Assembly (NCBI RefSeq): GCF_031180975.1
Contig: NZ_JAPSLI010000002.1
Location: 186,001-250,000, forward strand
Reading direction: 5' to 3'
Length of the DNA: 64,000 bases
Source: Microbacterium sp.
GTDB taxonomy: Bacteria; Actinomycetota; Actinomycetes; Actinomycetales; Microbacteriaceae
The notes under the pieces are model-generated. The model was not told where the DNA came from. It ran no database searches and saw only the letters and a program-made list of their open reading frames with translations. A program made the translations under genes and the position numbers. This document shows positions 61,426 to 64,000 of this stretch, one piece after another. The first letter of the stretch is position 1. Every line of letters begins with the position of its first letter.

Positions 61426-62277
61426 TCAGCGGACCTGGCGGGCGGTGAACTGCATGCGCGGGTCGGCGTAGAACTCCTGCGACTCGATCAGCTGCAGCTC
61501 GCGCTCACCGGAGTCGAGGGTGGTCTGCAGCAGGTCGAACACGCTCGACACGGTGCGCTCCAGCGCCGTCTTCGCGTCACCGGTGCCGACGTAGTGCGCG
61601 GTGAACAGCGCCGCGGTGACGTCGCCGGAGCCGTTCGCCTTCATCGGCAGGTGCGGGGTGGCGACGAGCCACGCACCGCGGTCGTCCACGGCGAGCATCT
61701 CGATCGTCCCGTCCTCGCGGTCGGGGCGCTCCACGCTGGTGACGAGCACGGTCGACGGGCCCATGGCCCGCGCGGCGTCCACCGACGCCAGTGTGGAGTC
61801 CAGGTCGGCCGGCGTCGTGCCGGTGAGGTAACCGAGTTCGAACTGGTTGGGCGTGATGATGTCGGCGACGGGCACGACCCTGTCGCGCAGCAGGTCGGGG
61901 ATGGCCGGAGCGACGAAGCACCCGGATTTGGCGTTGCCCATCACCGGGTCGCACGCGTACACGGCATCCGGGTTGGCGGCCTTCACGCGCGCGACGGCGT
62001 CGATGATGACGTCCGCGATCCCCTCGCCGCCCTGGTAGCCGCTGAGCACAGCGTCGATCTGCGGCATCACGCCACGCTCCTCGATGCCCGTGATGACCTC
62101 CCGCACGTCGGCCGGATCGATCATCGGACCACGCCACGCGCCGTACCCGGTGTGGTTGGAGAAGTTGACCGTGTACACCGGGAGCACCTCGACGCCGATG
62201 CGCTGCAGCGGGAAGACGGCCGCCGAGTTGCCGACGTGACCGTGGGCGACGGCGGACTGGATCGAGAGGATCTTCAT
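61426..62277 (-). CDS. pdxY: Pyridoxal kinase
   Basis: MKILSIQSAVAHGHVGNSAAVFPLQRIGVEVLPVYTVNFSNHTGYGAWRG. Confidence 0.95.
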   Translation of the reverse strand: MKILSIQSAVAHGHVGNSAAVFPLQRIGVEVLPVYTVNFSNHTGYGAWRGPMIDPADVREVITGIEERGVMPQIDAVLSGYQGGEGIADVIIDAVARVKAANPDAVYACDPVMGNAKSGCFVAPAIPDLLRDRVVPVADIITPNQFELGYLTGTTPADLDSTLASVDAARAMGPSTVLVTSVERPDREDGTIEMLAVDDRGAWLVATPHLPMKANGSGDVTAALFTAHYVGTGDAKTALERTVSSVFDLLQTTLDSGERELQLIESQEFYADPRMQFTARQVR

Positions 62278-62320
62278 CCCCCCATCCTCTCACCACGCCC
62301 GCGCTGACGAGGATGGCGCG

Positions 62321-63628
62321 TCAGCGCACGGCATCCGCGAGGTCGTCCGCGAGCTGAGCCGCCTCGGCGTCGGTCAGATCGTGCACCGTGAGTCGCAGAT
62401 GGCGGGAGGCCGCCGGTGCGTGCTCGAGCAGGAACTCGTCGCCAGTGCGGGCCAGCCACCCGCGCCGCATGAGCCGCTCCGCCGCCGTCCTGGCGTCGAT
62501 CGGCAGCTCCACCCACAGGCTCAGCCCGTCGGCGGACGGGGTGCGGATGCCGCGCGCGGCGAGTGTCCGCGCGAACGCGGCGTTCCGTTCGGCATAGTGC
62601 CGGCCGGCGGCGTCGATGCGCTCGCGCACCCGCCGGTCGGTGAGCTGCGCGTGCGCGAGCCGTTGCAGCAGGTGGCTCACCCAGGTGGTGCCGGGGCTGA
62701 GCCGCATCGCAAGCCGCTCGGCCGTGGTGGGGTCGGTGCCGGCGAGGGCGAGGCACATGTCAGGACCGAGGAACTTGGACACGGAGCGCACCAGTGCGTA
62801 GCGCCGGTGCTGCGGACCGATCAGGGTCGCGTACGGATGCGGGGAGAGCAGCGAGAAGTGGTCGTCCTCGATGATCAGCACGTACGGGTGATCGGCGAGC
62901 ACGTCCCGCAGCGCCGCGGCCCGGGCGGGGGACAGGCTGACCCCGGTCGGGTTCTGTGCGCGCGGCGTGCTGATGATCGCCCGCACACCGGCATCCAGCG
63001 CCGACCGCAGGCCGTCCACGGTCATGCCCTCGTCGTCCACCGGCACGGCGACCGCCCGGTACCCACCGAGCCGTACGGTGTGGATGCTGGACAGGAAGCA
63101 GGGGTCCTCGAGGGCCACCGCGTCGTCGCGCGTCAGCGCCTGCGCCAGCAGCCGTTCGACGGCGTCGACGGCGCCGCTGGTGACCGTGATGCGCAGGTCG
63201 TCGCGCGGCAGATCGGCCGTCATCCACTCCCGGGCCCACGCCTCGAGCCCCGCGTCGATCACGGGCTCGCCGTACAGCACCGGCCGTCCGGCGATGCGTG
63301 CCACGGCCGCGGTGGGGTCGGGGATGAGCGCCGGGTCGGGGTTTCCCGACCCGATGTCGCGCAACACCGTATCGGCGGCGACGCCCTCCTGCGCCACGCT
63401 CTCGGCGCCCGCCACCACCGTGCCCCCGCGACCGCGGGACACCACGAGACCCGCCTGGGCGAGCTGCCGATACGCCGCGACGGCCGTGTTGCGGTTGACG
63501 CCGAGGATGCCGGCCAGCTCACGCACGGGAGGAAGCGCGTCGCCCGGTCGCAGCAGTCCGCGCTCCCGCAGACCGCGCACGCTGTCGGCGATCTCGGCCG
63601 CCGTGGTCCCGCTGATCCGCATGTCCAT
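62321..63628 (-). CDS. pdxR: MocR/PdxR-type GntR-aminotransferase transcriptional regulator
   Basis: wHTH LRPGDALPPVRELAGILGVNRNTAVAAYRQLAQAG fused to fold-type I aminotransferase (SVSKFLGPDMCLALAG); divergent from pdxS. Confidence 0.88.
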   Translation of the reverse strand: MDMRISGTTAAEIADSVRGLRERGLLRPGDALPPVRELAGILGVNRNTAVAAYRQLAQAGLVVSRGRGGTVVAGAESVAQEGVAADTVLRDIGSGNPDPALIPDPTAAVARIAGRPVLYGEPVIDAGLEAWAREWMTADLPRDDLRITVTSGAVDAVERLLAQALTRDDAVALEDPCFLSSIHTVRLGGYRAVAVPVDDEGMTVDGLRSALDAGVRAIISTPRAQNPTGVSLSPARAAALRDVLADHPYVLIIEDDHFSLLSPHPYATLIGPQHRRYALVRSVSKFLGPDMCLALAGTDPTTAERLAMRLSPGTTWVSHLLQRLAHAQLTDRRVRERIDAAGRHYAERNAAFARTLAARGIRTPSADGLSLWVELPIDARTAAERLMRRGWLARTGDEFLLEHAPAASRHLRLTVHDLTDAEAAQLADDLADAVR

Positions 63629-63697
63629 CAGGTCGATTCTAGGGTGCTATCTTTTGACATAGGCCAAACCCGTTCTTTGTCACAAGAGGAGTGACCC

Positions 63698-64000
63698 ATG
63701 GCAGCCACTGAGCAGACCACCACCGGTTCGCAGCGCGTCAAGCGCGGACTCGCCGAGATGCTGAAGGGCGGGGTCATCATGGACGTGGTCACCGCCGAGC
63801 AGGCGAAGATCGCCGAGGACGCCGGTGCCGTCGCCGTCATGGCGCTGGAGCGGGTCCCGGCCGACATCCGTGCGCAGGGCGGCGTGTCGCGCATGAGCGA
63901 CCCCGACATGATCGACAGCATCATCGACGCGGTGTCCATCCCGGTGATGGCCAAGGCCCGCATCGGCCACTTCGTGGAGGCGCAGGTGCTGCAGGAGCTC
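63698..64000 (+). CDS. pdxS: Pyridoxal 5'-phosphate synthase subunit PdxS (truncated by window end)
   Basis: [56 protein letters not shown]. Confidence 0.97.
   Translation, partial: MAATEQTTTGSQRVKRGLAEMLKGGVIMDVVTAEQAKIAEDAGAVAVMALERVPADIRAQGGVSRMSDPDMIDSIIDAVSIPVMAKARIGHFVEAQVLQEL

Overview
The window is a 64 kb chromosomal segment of a very GC-rich actinobacterium. Gene content and order look Microbacteriaceae-like, probably Microbacterium; the taxon is inference. It is almost entirely coding and carries mostly core genes: glnE (partial), diacylglycerol kinase, hsp20, glnA, rimK/rimB-like, sucB, lpdA, pepA, sigA, parE/parC-type topoisomerase IV, sepH, dut, acnA, dxs, fadBA, rnd, sufE, a rhodanese, zapE, an Fe-siderophore ABC importer, amt, four tRNAs, thrS, pdxY, a MocR regulator and pdxS (partial). 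I saw no rRNA, CRISPR, prophage or IS element. The strongest candidate for an undescribed system is a translationally coupled four-gene operon directly after sigA (19602-23445). It encodes a cysteine-free MurT-like Mur ligase, a GatD-like protein that has lost both the catalytic Cys (Gly at position 94) and His (Gln), and two adjacent alanine-racemase-like proteins with complementary defects. One racemase-like protein keeps only the Tyr/MD C-terminal half; the other keeps the PLP-Lys barrel but lacks the Tyr and MD motifs. I propose it is a repurposed D-Glu alpha-carboxyl ligase plus a heterodimeric racemase, possibly for group-B peptidoglycan cross-bridge synthesis. Other observations: GlnR-type operators at glnA and amt, a HAIR box at hsp20, a Thr-rich leaderless leader ORF before thrS, a frameshifted/deleted cupin gene, a palindromic operator upstream of acnA, a terminator inside a CDS, a degenerate pseudokinase-like membrane protein, a tRNA T-arm remnant, family repeats, and an over-represented GGATGCC/GGCATCC motif.
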